Below are positions 51,341 through 60,011 of a DNA stretch of 64,000 bases, one piece after another. This stretch comes from Kordia sp. SMS9. Lineage in GTDB: Bacteria; Bacteroidota; Bacteroidia; Flavobacteriales; Flavobacteriaceae. The stretch covers positions 4,860,001 through 4,924,000 of the forward strand of contig NZ_CP031153.1 in the NCBI RefSeq assembly GCF_003352465.1, given 5' to 3'. The notes beneath the pieces are model-generated. The model was given only the letters and a program-made list of their open reading frames with translations, had not been told where the DNA came from and did not search any database. The position numbers were made by a program, and so were the translations under genes. How positions within the stretch are numbered: position 1 is the stretch's first letter; every line of letters begins with the position of its first letter.

Positions 51341-52552
51341 ATGCATTTCAACCGTTTAGTTTTAAAAGTTGCCAGTCGCTGTAATTTGAATTGCTCGTAC
51401 TGTTTTATGTATAATTTGGGCGATACTTCTTTTCGAAATCAACCAAAATTCATGAAAGAAAGTATGATTCCGCATATTGTGACGCGTGTGGCGAATTATT
51501 TGAAAGAATATCCGCAAGAAGTGTTCACCTTTACGTTTCACGGCGGCGAACCTTTGTTGATTGACAAATCTTTTTTTGGGAAATTTATCCGTCAGGCGGA
51601 AAGTTTACAAGAATGGTTTCCTGACACTACTTTTGAATACAATGTACAAACCAACGGCGTTTTGATTGATGATGAATGGGCAGCAGTTTTAAAGGAACAC
51701 AACATATTTCCAGGTGTAAGTTTAGACGGCACAAAAAAAGCGCACGATATGTATCGGAAAGATCACAAAGAAAATGGCAGTTATGATGATGTCATTCGCG
51801 GTTTACAATTACTCAAACGCAAACTAGGTTTTGTCTCTGTAATTAGTGTAATGAATATTGACGAATCGGCTGAAACAACGTATACACATTTAACAGACAT
51901 TTCCTCAGATTACGTAAATTTCTTATTGCCCGACTATACGCATGATAGTTTCCCGTACCCACCAAAAGCGATGGGGAAATGGTTGATTGAACTCTACGAT
52001 TTATGGATTCAGGATGAAAACCGACCAATTATTCCGTTTTTTAACGGTTTGACGAATGCGATTTTAGGTTCGCAAAAAATTGCGCGTCATGAAGCACATG
52101 CATTGGTCATAGAAACCAATGGCGATATTGAAGCTATTGATTCTTTAAAAGGCTGCGGTGAAAACTTTACCAAAACCAATATGAATGTGTTTTCGCATGA
52201 TTTTAAGGAAATTGTACAATTGCCGTTAGGAAAACTCTATTTTGAAGAAAGTACGGAAAAATTATGTTCCAAATGCTTAGAATGTCCTGTTGTAAGTGTT
52301 TGTCGCGGTGGACGTTTGGTGCATCGTCATAAAAAAGAAAATGGGTTCAACAATCCGTCCGTGTATTGTGAAGATATGATTCTAATGATTTCACACATTC
52401 AAAATACCATGATGGAACTCGTTCCAAGCATGTACGACGATAGCATTTCAAAAATGGACGCCTTGGAAATTATTGACTATCTAAATACACTCGATGTTGA
52501 GAACCTAGAAGATCTGTACAAAAAAGATTTGGAGTTTTTTAGTGTTGTTTGA
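51341..52552 (+). CDS. Radical SAM/SPASM peptide maturase
   Basis: 403 residues. The [4Fe-4S]-SAM motif CNLNCSYC has Cys14, 18 and 21; FTFHGGEPLL is the SAM-binding GGEP; a SPASM-like C-terminal segment with CGENF, LCSKCLECPVVSVCRGG and YCEDM supplies the auxiliary clusters. LLPDYTHD (195-202) recalls the xxLPDxxHD signature of the FxsB/GrrM/XyeB-type enzymes that form C-C or C-O crosslinks in three-residue motifs; I state that from memory of the family. The N-terminus MHFNRLVLKVASRC fits too. It is probably the modifier of the preceding 82-residue peptide. No protease or exporter follows. Confidence 0.85.
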   Translation: MHFNRLVLKVASRCNLNCSYCFMYNLGDTSFRNQPKFMKESMIPHIVTRVANYLKEYPQEVFTFTFHGGEPLLIDKSFFGKFIRQAESLQEWFPDTTFEYNVQTNGVLIDDEWAAVLKEHNIFPGVSLDGTKKAHDMYRKDHKENGSYDDVIRGLQLLKRKLGFVSVISVMNIDESAETTYTHLTDISSDYVNFLLPDYTHDSFPYPPKAMGKWLIELYDLWIQDENRPIIPFFNGLTNAILGSQKIARHEAHALVIETNGDIEAIDSLKGCGENFTKTNMNVFSHDFKEIVQLPLGKLYFEESTEKLCSKCLECPVVSVCRGGRLVHRHKKENGFNNPSVYCEDMILMISHIQNTMMELVPSMYDDSISKMDALEIIDYLNTLDVENLEDLYKKDLEFFSVV

Positions 52553-52651
52553 CCTTGAACTTGAAAGTTGAAACGCTAACCGTCTGTTAGAGTGTTTTTA
52601 TGTAGCGAAGCAAACATAAAAATATATAGAGAACAACTATGTGTTTTTAGA

Positions 52652-52731
52652 TACTTCTCGATACAATTTTTCTACATTTTATTTCGACTAAGCTCAATGT
52701 AAAACATTACGAAAAATTACTCAAAGTGACA
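52652..52731 (-). repeat. Dispersed intergenic palindromic element (inverted copy after the radical SAM gene)
   Basis: ACTTCTCGATACAATTTTTC ... ATTTCGACTAAGCTCAATGT ... ATTACTCAAAGTGACATG is the minus-strand form of the thr-block element with an added middle. It fills much of the 279-nt gap before lon. Confidence 0.65.
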
Positions 52732-52831
52732 TGATATATATTGAAAGTTGAAACATCAACTAAAACAAAAAAATGAACTCAAACATACGTCCAAGTTCAT
52801 TTTTCAATTTAAAATTCAATTTCAAATTCCG

Positions 52832-55294
52832 TTAGTCTACTGACAACGTTTTTGCATTCTTTACAGGCGCATCTGTAATGGCGTGTTTTATCACTTCGCT
52901 CATTTCGGTTACGTAATGAAATGTAAGTCCTTTTAAATAGGATTCTTTGATTTCTAAAATATCACGCCTGTTCTGTGCGCACAAAATAATTTCTTTGATA
53001 CCTGCACGTTTCGCGGCTAAGATTTTTTCTTTAATTCCGCCAACAGGCAACACTTTTCCTCGCAAGGTAATTTCGCCTGTCATGGCAATATCTTTTTTCA
53101 CTTTTTTCTGTGTGAATAAAGAAACTAAGGAAGTTAACATGGTAATTCCAGCACTTGGTCCATCTTTTGGTGTCGCACCTTCCGGAACGTGAATGTGCAC
53201 ATTGTATTTAGAGAAAATTTCAGGTTTCACACCTAAAAAGTCTGCGTTGGATTTCATGTATTCCATGGCAATTGTTGCAGATTCTTTCATCACTTTCCCT
53301 AAGTTTCCTGTAATGGAAAGCGTTCCTTTTCCTTTAGATAAGATAGATTCTATAAATAAAATATCACCGCCAACGCTTGTCCACGCCAATCCTGTCACCA
53401 CACCCGCTACATCATTATTTTCATATTTGCTGCGTTCCATGCGTGCAGGTCCTAAAACTTCTTCTACAATCGCATTGGTCACTTTTTTCTCGTATTTTTC
53501 TTCCATGGCAATGGATTTTGCCGCATAACGCACCATTTTAGCAATTTGCTTTTCCAGTCCACGTACGCCACTTTCACGTGTGTATCCTTCTACAATTTTT
53601 TCGAGTTGCTTCTTCCCTATTTTTAAATCTTTCGACGTAAGTCCGTGTTCTTTTAATTGTTTTTCCAACAGATGTTTTCCTCCAATTTCTACTTTTTCTT
53701 CCGTAGTATAACCTGTTACGTTGATGATTTCCATACGATCGCGCAACGCTGGCTGAATGGTACTTAAACTGTTTGCCGTGGCTATAAACATTACTTTCGA
53801 CAAATCGTAGCCCATTTCTAAGAAATTATCGTAAAACTCCGTATTCTGTTCTGGATCCAACACTTCCAACATCGCAGACGACGGATCGCCATTGTGACTG
53901 CTAGAAAGCTTGTCAATTTCATCCAATACAAACACAGGATTTGACGTTCCTGCTTTTTTCAAACTTTGAATAATTCGTCCTGGCATGGCGCCAATATAGG
54001 TTTTACGATGTCCGCGAATTTCTGCTTCATCACGCAATCCGCCAAGAGAAATACGCACATATTCTCTTCCCAACGCTTCTGCAATAGATTTTCCTAAGGA
54101 TGTTTTTCCAACACCCGGAGGTCCATACAAACATAAAATGGGCGATTTCATATCGTTGCGCAGTTTGAGTACTGCCAAATATTCTATGATCCGTTTTTTT
54201 ACATCTTCCAAACCAGCATGATCGCGGTCTAAGATCGTTTGTGCCCTTTTTAGGTCAAATTTATCTTTGCTGAATTCATTCCAAGGTAAATCTAAAAACA
54301 ACTCCAAATAATTGCGCTGAATGGAATATTCGGCAACTTGTGGATTCATGCGTTGCATTTTTGCCAATTCCTTATCAAAGTGCTTCTTCACCTTTTCGTC
54401 CCACTTTTTCTTTTTGGCACGTGTGCGCATGTCTTCTGCTTCTTGTTCATGCGAAACGCCGCCACCCAATTCTTCTTGAATGGTTTTCATTTGCTGATGC
54501 AAGAAATATTCTCGCTGTTGCTGATCTAAATCGTGGCGAACTTTGGACTGAATGTCATTTTTCAATTCCAGCTTCTGCATTTCCAAGTTCATACTTTTCA
54601 ACGTTGCCAAGGCGCGTTGCTTCAAATCTTTCACAGCTAACAATTCTTGCTTTTCTTTCACTGTCAAGTTCATATTTGAAGATATAAAATTGATCAAAAA
54701 CGAAGAACTTTCAATATTTTGAATCGCAAAAGAAGCTTCTGACGGAATGTTTGGACTTTCCTTTATAATTTGTAATGCAATCTCTTTAATAGAATCTAAA
54801 ATCGCCGTAAACTCTTCATCATCCTTGTCTGGTCGTGTTTCTGGCACTTCTTTCACCGTTGCTTCCATGTATGGCGTTTCTTGCAATAATGTATCTACTT
54901 CAAAACGCTTTTTTCCTTGAATAATGATGGTTGTATTTCCGTCTGGCATTTGTAACACACGTAAAATACGCGCTACTGTCCCTAACGTATTGATATCTTC
55001 TAAGGTTGGATTTTCAACTGCTTCATCTTTTTGTGCCACTACTCCAATCACTTTTCCGCCATTATTAGCATCTTTAATTAGTTGAATAGATGTATCGCGT
55101 CCAGCAGTAATTGGAATCACAACGCCTGGAAATAATACGGTATTTCGAAGCGGTAGTATTGGTAGTGTTGCTGGCAGTTCTTCCCTATTAATTTCTTCTT
55201 CATCTTCGGGCGTCATTAACGGAATCAATTCCGCATCTTCATCAATGGATTGAAATGACAAACTGTCCATATTTAAAAACTTTGTCTCACTCAT
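52832..55294 (-). CDS. lon: Lon protease (endopeptidase La)
   Basis: ATP-dependent cytosolic protease for damaged and short-lived regulatory proteins. 820 residues: N-domain (about 35-240), a coiled-coil stretch, AAA+ module with Walker A LYGPPGVGKTSLGKS and Walker B NPVFVLDEIDKLSS, and the Ser-Lys protease domain with the catalytic Ser in PKDGPSAGITM and Lys in GGIKEKILAAKRAG. It is a single gene; the 249 nt before it diverge from the second sigma operon. Confidence 0.98.
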   Translation of the reverse strand: MSETKFLNMDSLSFQSIDEDAELIPLMTPEDEEEINREELPATLPILPLRNTVLFPGVVIPITAGRDTSIQLIKDANNGGKVIGVVAQKDEAVENPTLEDINTLGTVARILRVLQMPDGNTTIIIQGKKRFEVDTLLQETPYMEATVKEVPETRPDKDDEEFTAILDSIKEIALQIIKESPNIPSEASFAIQNIESSSFLINFISSNMNLTVKEKQELLAVKDLKQRALATLKSMNLEMQKLELKNDIQSKVRHDLDQQQREYFLHQQMKTIQEELGGGVSHEQEAEDMRTRAKKKKWDEKVKKHFDKELAKMQRMNPQVAEYSIQRNYLELFLDLPWNEFSKDKFDLKRAQTILDRDHAGLEDVKKRIIEYLAVLKLRNDMKSPILCLYGPPGVGKTSLGKSIAEALGREYVRISLGGLRDEAEIRGHRKTYIGAMPGRIIQSLKKAGTSNPVFVLDEIDKLSSSHNGDPSSAMLEVLDPEQNTEFYDNFLEMGYDLSKVMFIATANSLSTIQPALRDRMEIINVTGYTTEEKVEIGGKHLLEKQLKEHGLTSKDLKIGKKQLEKIVEGYTRESGVRGLEKQIAKMVRYAAKSIAMEEKYEKKVTNAIVEEVLGPARMERSKYENNDVAGVVTGLAWTSVGGDILFIESILSKGKGTLSITGNLGKVMKESATIAMEYMKSNADFLGVKPEIFSKYNVHIHVPEGATPKDGPSAGITMLTSLVSLFTQKKVKKDIAMTGEITLRGKVLPVGGIKEKILAAKRAGIKEIILCAQNRRDILEIKESYLKGLTFHYVTEMSEVIKHAITDAPVKNAKTLSVD

Positions 55295-55543
55295 GTGTAT
55301 CGGTGTAGGTCATTCTGTCATAAAAACCGAATGCTATCTTTTTATTTATTTACTTTTTATTAGGTGTAACCGCTTATAAATCAACTGAAGCGTTGATTTT
55401 ACTGGCATAGTTCACATATTAAAAACAATTCTTATGCCAAGTTTTCTTTTGAAAAGTGACAAATTGCAAGAAATATTAAATAATTTTAGGTAAAAGTGTA
55501 ACAAACTTAATTTTCAACAATCTTTACAATAAACTAAAACTTT

Positions 55544-56098
55544 TTGAGCCACCAAAAGTTACATACTGAACAACTCATTACGTTGTGCAAAGAAGGAAAC
55601 CAGTCTGCGCAAATGGAGATTTACAATCGTTATTACAAAGCGATGTACAATACTGCATTTCGAATTTTAAAAGATAGCGCAGAAGCCGAAGATGCCATGC
55701 AAGAAGCGTTTTTAAATGCTTTTATAAAATTGGACACTTTTAGCGAAAAAGTTTCTTTTGGCGCATGGTTAAAAAAAATTGTAGTGAACAAAAGTATTTA
55801 TCTGTATAAAAAGCAGCGACGAAAAGAAGAAGTTCCTATCGACACCATGTTACATAAGGTTGAAGATAACGATGGAATTGCTTCAGACGAGGAGTTTACA
55901 AGCTTACAGGCTCAAAAAGTATTGCAAACTTTAAAAACACTGAAAGACAATTACAGAGTTTCTTTGACCTTACATTTAATTGAAGGGTTCGATTATGAAG
56001 AAATTTGCTCAATTCTAGATATCAGCTATGCAAATTGCCGAACAACAATTTCGCGCGCAAAAGAAAGTCTAAGACGAAAACTGGAAGTATACGTATGA
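55544..56098 (+). CDS. RNA polymerase ECF sigma factor
   Basis: 184 residues, starting at TTG (SHQKLHTEQLI). Region 2 includes YNRYYKAMYNTAFRIL and DAEDAMQEAFLNAF-like EAEDAMQEAFLNAFI; region 4 has GFDYEEICSILDISYANCR with the HTH. Unlike the sigma gene at 41938 it lacks a long N-terminal part. Its stop overlaps the following anti-sigma gene start (ATGA), so the pair is translationally coupled. Confidence 0.93.
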   Translation: MSHQKLHTEQLITLCKEGNQSAQMEIYNRYYKAMYNTAFRILKDSAEAEDAMQEAFLNAFIKLDTFSEKVSFGAWLKKIVVNKSIYLYKKQRRKEEVPIDTMLHKVEDNDGIASDEEFTSLQAQKVLQTLKTLKDNYRVSLTLHLIEGFDYEEICSILDISYANCRTTISRAKESLRRKLEVYV

Positions 56099-56664
56099 AA
56101 GAGAAAGATAACATTACAAATCTGTTTGACCGATTGCAAGACGATTTCGACATCGAAACGCCGCAACTCGGACACGAACATCGTTTTTTGAAAAAGCTGC
56201 AACAACCGCCAGCTCAAGAAATCACTGAAACCAAACAACCGAATGCCCTGTTTACTTGGTGGAAACAAATTGCGGCGGCCTGTGTCGTATTGCTAAGTCT
56301 GGGAATTTTAATTGGTTCTAATGTTGATTTTGGCGCTTCCGCAGAAGAAACTCAGATTACCTTTTCGCCAGAAGTGGAAAAATCACAACTGTATTTTGCC
56401 TCTTTAATTGAGAAGGAACTTGAAAAAGTAAAAGCAGCAGAAGACGAAGATACCAAAGAGATCATTCAAGATGCTATGAAGCGTTTGGAGCGACTCGAAA
56501 ATGATTACGAAACCCTAAAAAATCAACTCGTTGAAAACGGAGACGACAAACGAATTTTACACGCCATGATCACCAATTTTCAATTGCGTATAGAGTTACT
56601 TGAAAGCGTTTTACAACAAATTGATGAAATTAAATTATTCAAAAATGAACAGACTATTATATAA
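56095..56664 (+). CDS. Anti-sigma-like single-pass membrane protein
   Basis: 189 residues from the ATG at 56095, which overlaps the sigma stop; a longer in-frame start inside the sigma gene is rejected. The cytosolic N-terminal part starts KEKDNITNLFDRLQDDFDI and should hold the sigma factor; a membrane helix (QIAAACVVLLSLGILIG, near 60-76) follows, then an acidic coiled-coil-like periplasmic helix (about 100-189). It has no zinc-binding ZAS H-x-x-x-C-x-x-C. The next gene overlaps it by 20 nt. Confidence 0.82.
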   Translation: MKEKDNITNLFDRLQDDFDIETPQLGHEHRFLKKLQQPPAQEITETKQPNALFTWWKQIAAACVVLLSLGILIGSNVDFGASAEETQITFSPEVEKSQLYFASLIEKELEKVKAAEDEDTKEIIQDAMKRLERLENDYETLKNQLVENGDDKRILHAMITNFQLRIELLESVLQQIDEIKLFKNEQTII

Positions 56665-57736
56665 ACTAACACTGATTGCTTTTATACTTCCTGTCGTAGC
56701 TTTTGCTTCCAATGGAAACGGAAAATTGAAAGGAAAGCATACCAAAGAGAAAACCATTACCAAAGAGTTTTCTGTAAGTGCAGATGCATTACTCAAAGTA
56801 ACAAGTAGTTACGGAACCGTACATTTAACTTCTTGGGACAAAAATACTATTGCTATTGAAGTGGTGATTAAAACCAATGGAAATTCTGAAAAGAAAGTTA
56901 CCGAACGCTTGGATCAAATTGATGTCGATTTTACAAACACTACAAATATGGTGAATGCCAAAACGAAATTCAATAACGGTTCTAAAGCTTGGTGGAAATG
57001 GAACAAGCGCAACAATGTAAACGTAAATGTAAATTATACCATTAAGTTTCCAAAAGGCAATGAATTGGACATTTCAAATGATCACGGAAAAATTTTCATT
57101 GACAAAGCAGAGAATAAAGTTTCGTTAAGTTCTGATTATGGCGGTATGGAAATTGGCGAATTGATGTCTGATAACAATTCACTCAATTTTGATTACACCA
57201 ATAATGTAACCATCGCATATATGGGCGGAGGACGCATTAATGCGGATTATTCTTCTTTTAAAATTGACAAAGCCGGAGATATTGACTTGAATGCGGATTA
57301 TACAAAATCTGTTTTTGGAGAAATTAACGATATTGAGTATACCTGCGACTTTAAAACGCTTCAAATAGAAAAAGCAAACAATGTAGAAGGTGTTGGTGAT
57401 TATTTATCGCTTCGTTTGGGAAAAATTACTGGAGATGTAGACTTAGAAGCGGACTACGGTTCTATTAAAATTGCAGAAATGACGAGTAATGCTGGCGATA
57501 TTACTATTGAATCTGAGTATGCAGGCATTAAGATAGGCTATCAACCGAATTACAATTTCACTTTTGAGTTTAACTTGGAAAATGCAAGTTTGAAAGGTGA
57601 AGAAAGTTTCACGGTTAATAAAAAAATAGTTGAAGATGGCGAAAAATATTATGAAGGTTATCACGGAAATGGTTCAAGTAGTAACAGCATCATCATCAAC
57701 TCTGAGTACGGAAGTATTCGTTTTACAAAATTATAA
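56645..57736 (+). CDS. Exported DUF4097-like beta-helix protein
   Basis: 363 residues from the ATG at 56645, where a signal peptide (LLYKLTLIAFILPVVAFAS) begins; it overlaps the anti-sigma gene by 20 nt. The mature part repeats short beta segments of the kind LKVTSSYGTVHLTSWDKNT, VSLSSDYGGMEIGEL and DVDLEADYGSIKIAEM, recurring with Y-G-x-I/M spacing, which suggests a right-handed beta helix of the DUF4097/adhesin type. A Lys/Asn-rich insert lies near 115-140. Context suggests it belongs to the envelope regulon of the sigma factor. Confidence 0.83.
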   Translation: MNRLLYKLTLIAFILPVVAFASNGNGKLKGKHTKEKTITKEFSVSADALLKVTSSYGTVHLTSWDKNTIAIEVVIKTNGNSEKKVTERLDQIDVDFTNTTNMVNAKTKFNNGSKAWWKWNKRNNVNVNVNYTIKFPKGNELDISNDHGKIFIDKAENKVSLSSDYGGMEIGELMSDNNSLNFDYTNNVTIAYMGGGRINADYSSFKIDKAGDIDLNADYTKSVFGEINDIEYTCDFKTLQIEKANNVEGVGDYLSLRLGKITGDVDLEADYGSIKIAEMTSNAGDITIESEYAGIKIGYQPNYNFTFEFNLENASLKGEESFTVNKKIVEDGEKYYEGYHGNGSSSNSIIINSEYGSIRFTKL

Positions 57737-57783
57737 TTCATCAAATCATAAAAACAATAATTCAATCTAAAAAATCAATCATT

Positions 57784-58512
57784 ATGAAAAAAGCGACAGT
57801 ATTTATCATTACGCTATTACTAGCCACAACAGTTTCTCATGCACAATGGGGAAAAAAGAAAATTAAAGGAAACGGAAAGGTAACCACTATTACACGATCT
57901 ACATCAGATTATGACGCTGTAAAAGTTGCTGGTTTCTTTGATGTAGAATTGGTAGCAGGAACCGAAGGAAACATTACACTTAAAGGAGAATCTAATTTGT
58001 TAGAATACGTGATGACCGAAGTAGACGGCGACGTGTTAAAGATTAAAACAAAAAAAGGATACAACTTACGTACTAGCAAAAGACAATCGTTAGTAATTAC
58101 TGTGCCTTTTCAAGACATTAGTAAAGTTTCTTTATCAGGTTCGGGAGATGTGTATACCAAAGACACTATAAAAGCAGACTCTTTTGGAATGGCATTGGCA
58201 GGTTCGGGAGATGTTATTATTGATGTGGAAACAGGAAAGTTAAAAATGGCGGTTTCTGGTTCGGGAGATATGACTGCAACAGGAACTGCGGATAACGCAG
58301 AAATAGCATTGTCAGGTTCAGGTGACATTCACGCATATAAATTAACGGCAAAAAGTGCCAAAGTAAGTTTGGCAGGTTCGGGAGATATTAGAGTACACGC
58401 TACAGATTACTTAAAAGCACGTGTAGCTGGTTCGGGAGACATTACGTATAAAGGAAAACCCGCAAAACAAGATACCAAAGTAGCAGGTTCTGGAAGCATT
58501 TCTATGAACTAG
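57784..58512 (+). CDS. GIN-domain (DUF2807) exported beta-helix protein
   Basis: 242 residues with a signal peptide (KKATVFIITLLLATTVSHAQ). From about 115 on, six repeats of the form S/AGSGD follow one another (LSGSGDVYTKD, LAGSGDVIIDVE, VSGSGDMTATG, LSGSGDIHAYK, LAGSGDIRVHA, VAGSGDITYKG), the signature of the head-GIN domain beta helix. The function of the domain is not known; it is often encoded with DUF4097-like proteins and sigma/anti-sigma pairs in Bacteroidota. Last gene of the operon; a terminator follows 30 nt downstream. Confidence 0.92.
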   Translation: MKKATVFIITLLLATTVSHAQWGKKKIKGNGKVTTITRSTSDYDAVKVAGFFDVELVAGTEGNITLKGESNLLEYVMTEVDGDVLKIKTKKGYNLRTSKRQSLVITVPFQDISKVSLSGSGDVYTKDTIKADSFGMALAGSGDVIIDVETGKLKMAVSGSGDMTATGTADNAEIALSGSGDIHAYKLTAKSAKVSLAGSGDIRVHATDYLKARVAGSGDITYKGKPAKQDTKVAGSGSISMN

Positions 58513-58542
58513 GAGATTCAACAATCAAAATTTGGACATGCA

Positions 58543-58570
58543 AAAAGCCACTCGTTTCGGAGTGGCTTTT
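58543..58570. terminator. Terminator after the GIN-domain gene
   Basis: AAAAGCCACTC (58543-58553) pairs perfectly with GAGTGGCTTTT (58560-58570). T's follow on the right and A's precede on the left, so it may also serve the convergent lipoprotein gene. Confidence 0.88.
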
Positions 58571-58593
58571 GTATGTTTTTTATATTTTTCTAA

Positions 58594-59193
58594 TTATTCT
58601 CTTGTAAATACCGAAGTTGACATGACTGATACTGAAATTTCAATCCCTTCTAAAGATTGTACATCTTGCTGATTTTGCACAAATGTAAGTGTTTGCCCGT
58701 CTGCACTAATTGAGTATTCCAATTCTTGCGGTTCTCCAGTGACGCCACTTGTGTCAGCTCCTGGCACACTAAACGTATAAAAAGGTTCATCAAGAATCAT
58801 GGTAGTCGGTCCTACATTTTCATACGTTCCACTTTCGGTAGTAACGTCTCCACCTTGAGTTGTTGTCATAGGAGATTCTCCATTAAAACTCGTTGTCATA
58901 GAAATAACGTAGCTTCCTGTAGCGGTATAAGTATCTTCTGTAAACGTAAGTGTATAATCGAGATCGGTTCCTACAACATCAGAATCCACAGTCGTTGAAA
59001 AACCTAAAAGAGTGGTTGCTGTTTGTATGTCTGCATCTAAAGAAACTGCACGCCACGTTCCAATAAGTGAAGCGGAGCTACCACCTGTATTTATGGTTGC
59101 ACTTTGGTCAATGTCTGCATCGAGTACTTCATTTTCGCAGGTAAATGCACATAATGAAACAAATATTAACAGTAATAGGGAAGCTTTTTTCAT
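58594..59193 (-). CDS. Lipocalin-like exported protein, probable lipoprotein
   Basis: 199 residues. The signal peptide ends in LCAFTC, a plausible lipobox. The mature part starts with a Ser/Thr-rich region and then LIGTWRAVSLDADIQT, the entry of lipocalin-like and DUF-type small barrels; TLTFTEDTYTATGSYVISMT, PTTMILDEPFYTFSV and QELEYSISADGQTLTFVQN are alternating strands. There are almost no Cys and no catalytic residues. It could bind a hydrophobic ligand. Single gene. Confidence 0.7.
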   Translation of the reverse strand: MKKASLLLLIFVSLCAFTCENEVLDADIDQSATINTGGSSASLIGTWRAVSLDADIQTATTLLGFSTTVDSDVVGTDLDYTLTFTEDTYTATGSYVISMTTSFNGESPMTTTQGGDVTTESGTYENVGPTTMILDEPFYTFSVPGADTSGVTGEPQELEYSISADGQTLTFVQNQQDVQSLEGIEISVSVMSTSVFTRE

Positions 59194-59273
59194 GTGATAA
59201 CGGTTTTAATTTCAATCAAATGTAGTAATTTTTATGTTTTTAGCAATATTTTCTTTTTTTAGATACCTTTTGC

Positions 59274-59978
59274 TTAATAGTATTCATAAACTCTAGTAAC
59301 TACTTTTTTTGGATTTTCCGTATCTTTTTCATCATAATCGAGGCGTTTTGTCCAATTATTATGTTCGTCAAATTCAACATGTTTGAAAGTGTATTGATAG
59401 TCAACATTGCCATCTTGATCAGTTTGTTTTTGACTGATAATTCGTCCCTTTGAATCATATTCAAAATCTAAGAAAATTTTTGGTCTTTTGTCTGATGGTG
59501 TATATGAGTCTAGTAATATAATTTCTTGCCGTATAATTCTATCATTTTCTATAAATGAAATTCCTTTGGAAGTGATGCCATCTTTAACATCTAAATTTTT
59601 AAATTTTATTTTAGTGTCAGACCTAAATGTAAGTTCCATTTTCCCCATTAATTCCCCTTCTGGATTGTATCTAAGTTCTTCAATAATCTCACCTTTTTCT
59701 CTTACAGGAATCATTTTTTCGGTTAAATTATGATCAGCATCTAAAAATTCTAGTGATTCGTAATTTCCAGTACGCTCAAAAGAGACTTTCATATTACCAA
59801 ACTCTTCTGACAGTTTGCCTTGCTGCCATTCTCCAAATTTATGCGCAGCTTGGTAATAAAGCTCCGTGTATGTTTTTACATTTCCTTCTAACCCAAATAT
59901 GGTAGAACGGTCCGTTTTATTGGAACAGGAAATACATATTCCAAAAAGTGTGAAAAGTATATATTTTTTAATGCGCAT
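59274..59978 (-). CDS. Lipoprotein of unknown function with YD-repeat-like C-terminus
   Basis: 234 residues. Lipobox FGICISC near residue 18. The mature part contains short beta-hairpin repeats such as LRYNPEGELMGKMEL and FEYDSKGRIISQKQTDQDG, resembling the MORN/RHS-type YD hairpins of Bacteroidota lipoproteins, and ends VTRVYEYY. No enzymatic motif. It precedes the MFS gene only by position on the map, in fact lying downstream of it by 34 nt on the same strand, so the two may be co-transcribed. Confidence 0.7.
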   Translation of the reverse strand: MRIKKYILFTLFGICISCSNKTDRSTIFGLEGNVKTYTELYYQAAHKFGEWQQGKLSEEFGNMKVSFERTGNYESLEFLDADHNLTEKMIPVREKGEIIEELRYNPEGELMGKMELTFRSDTKIKFKNLDVKDGITSKGISFIENDRIIRQEIILLDSYTPSDKRPKIFLDFEYDSKGRIISQKQTDQDGNVDYQYTFKHVEFDEHNNWTKRLDYDEKDTENPKKVVTRVYEYY

Positions 59979-60011
59979 TTTTATAATTTTTAAAATGTAA
60001 TGTAAATCTGT

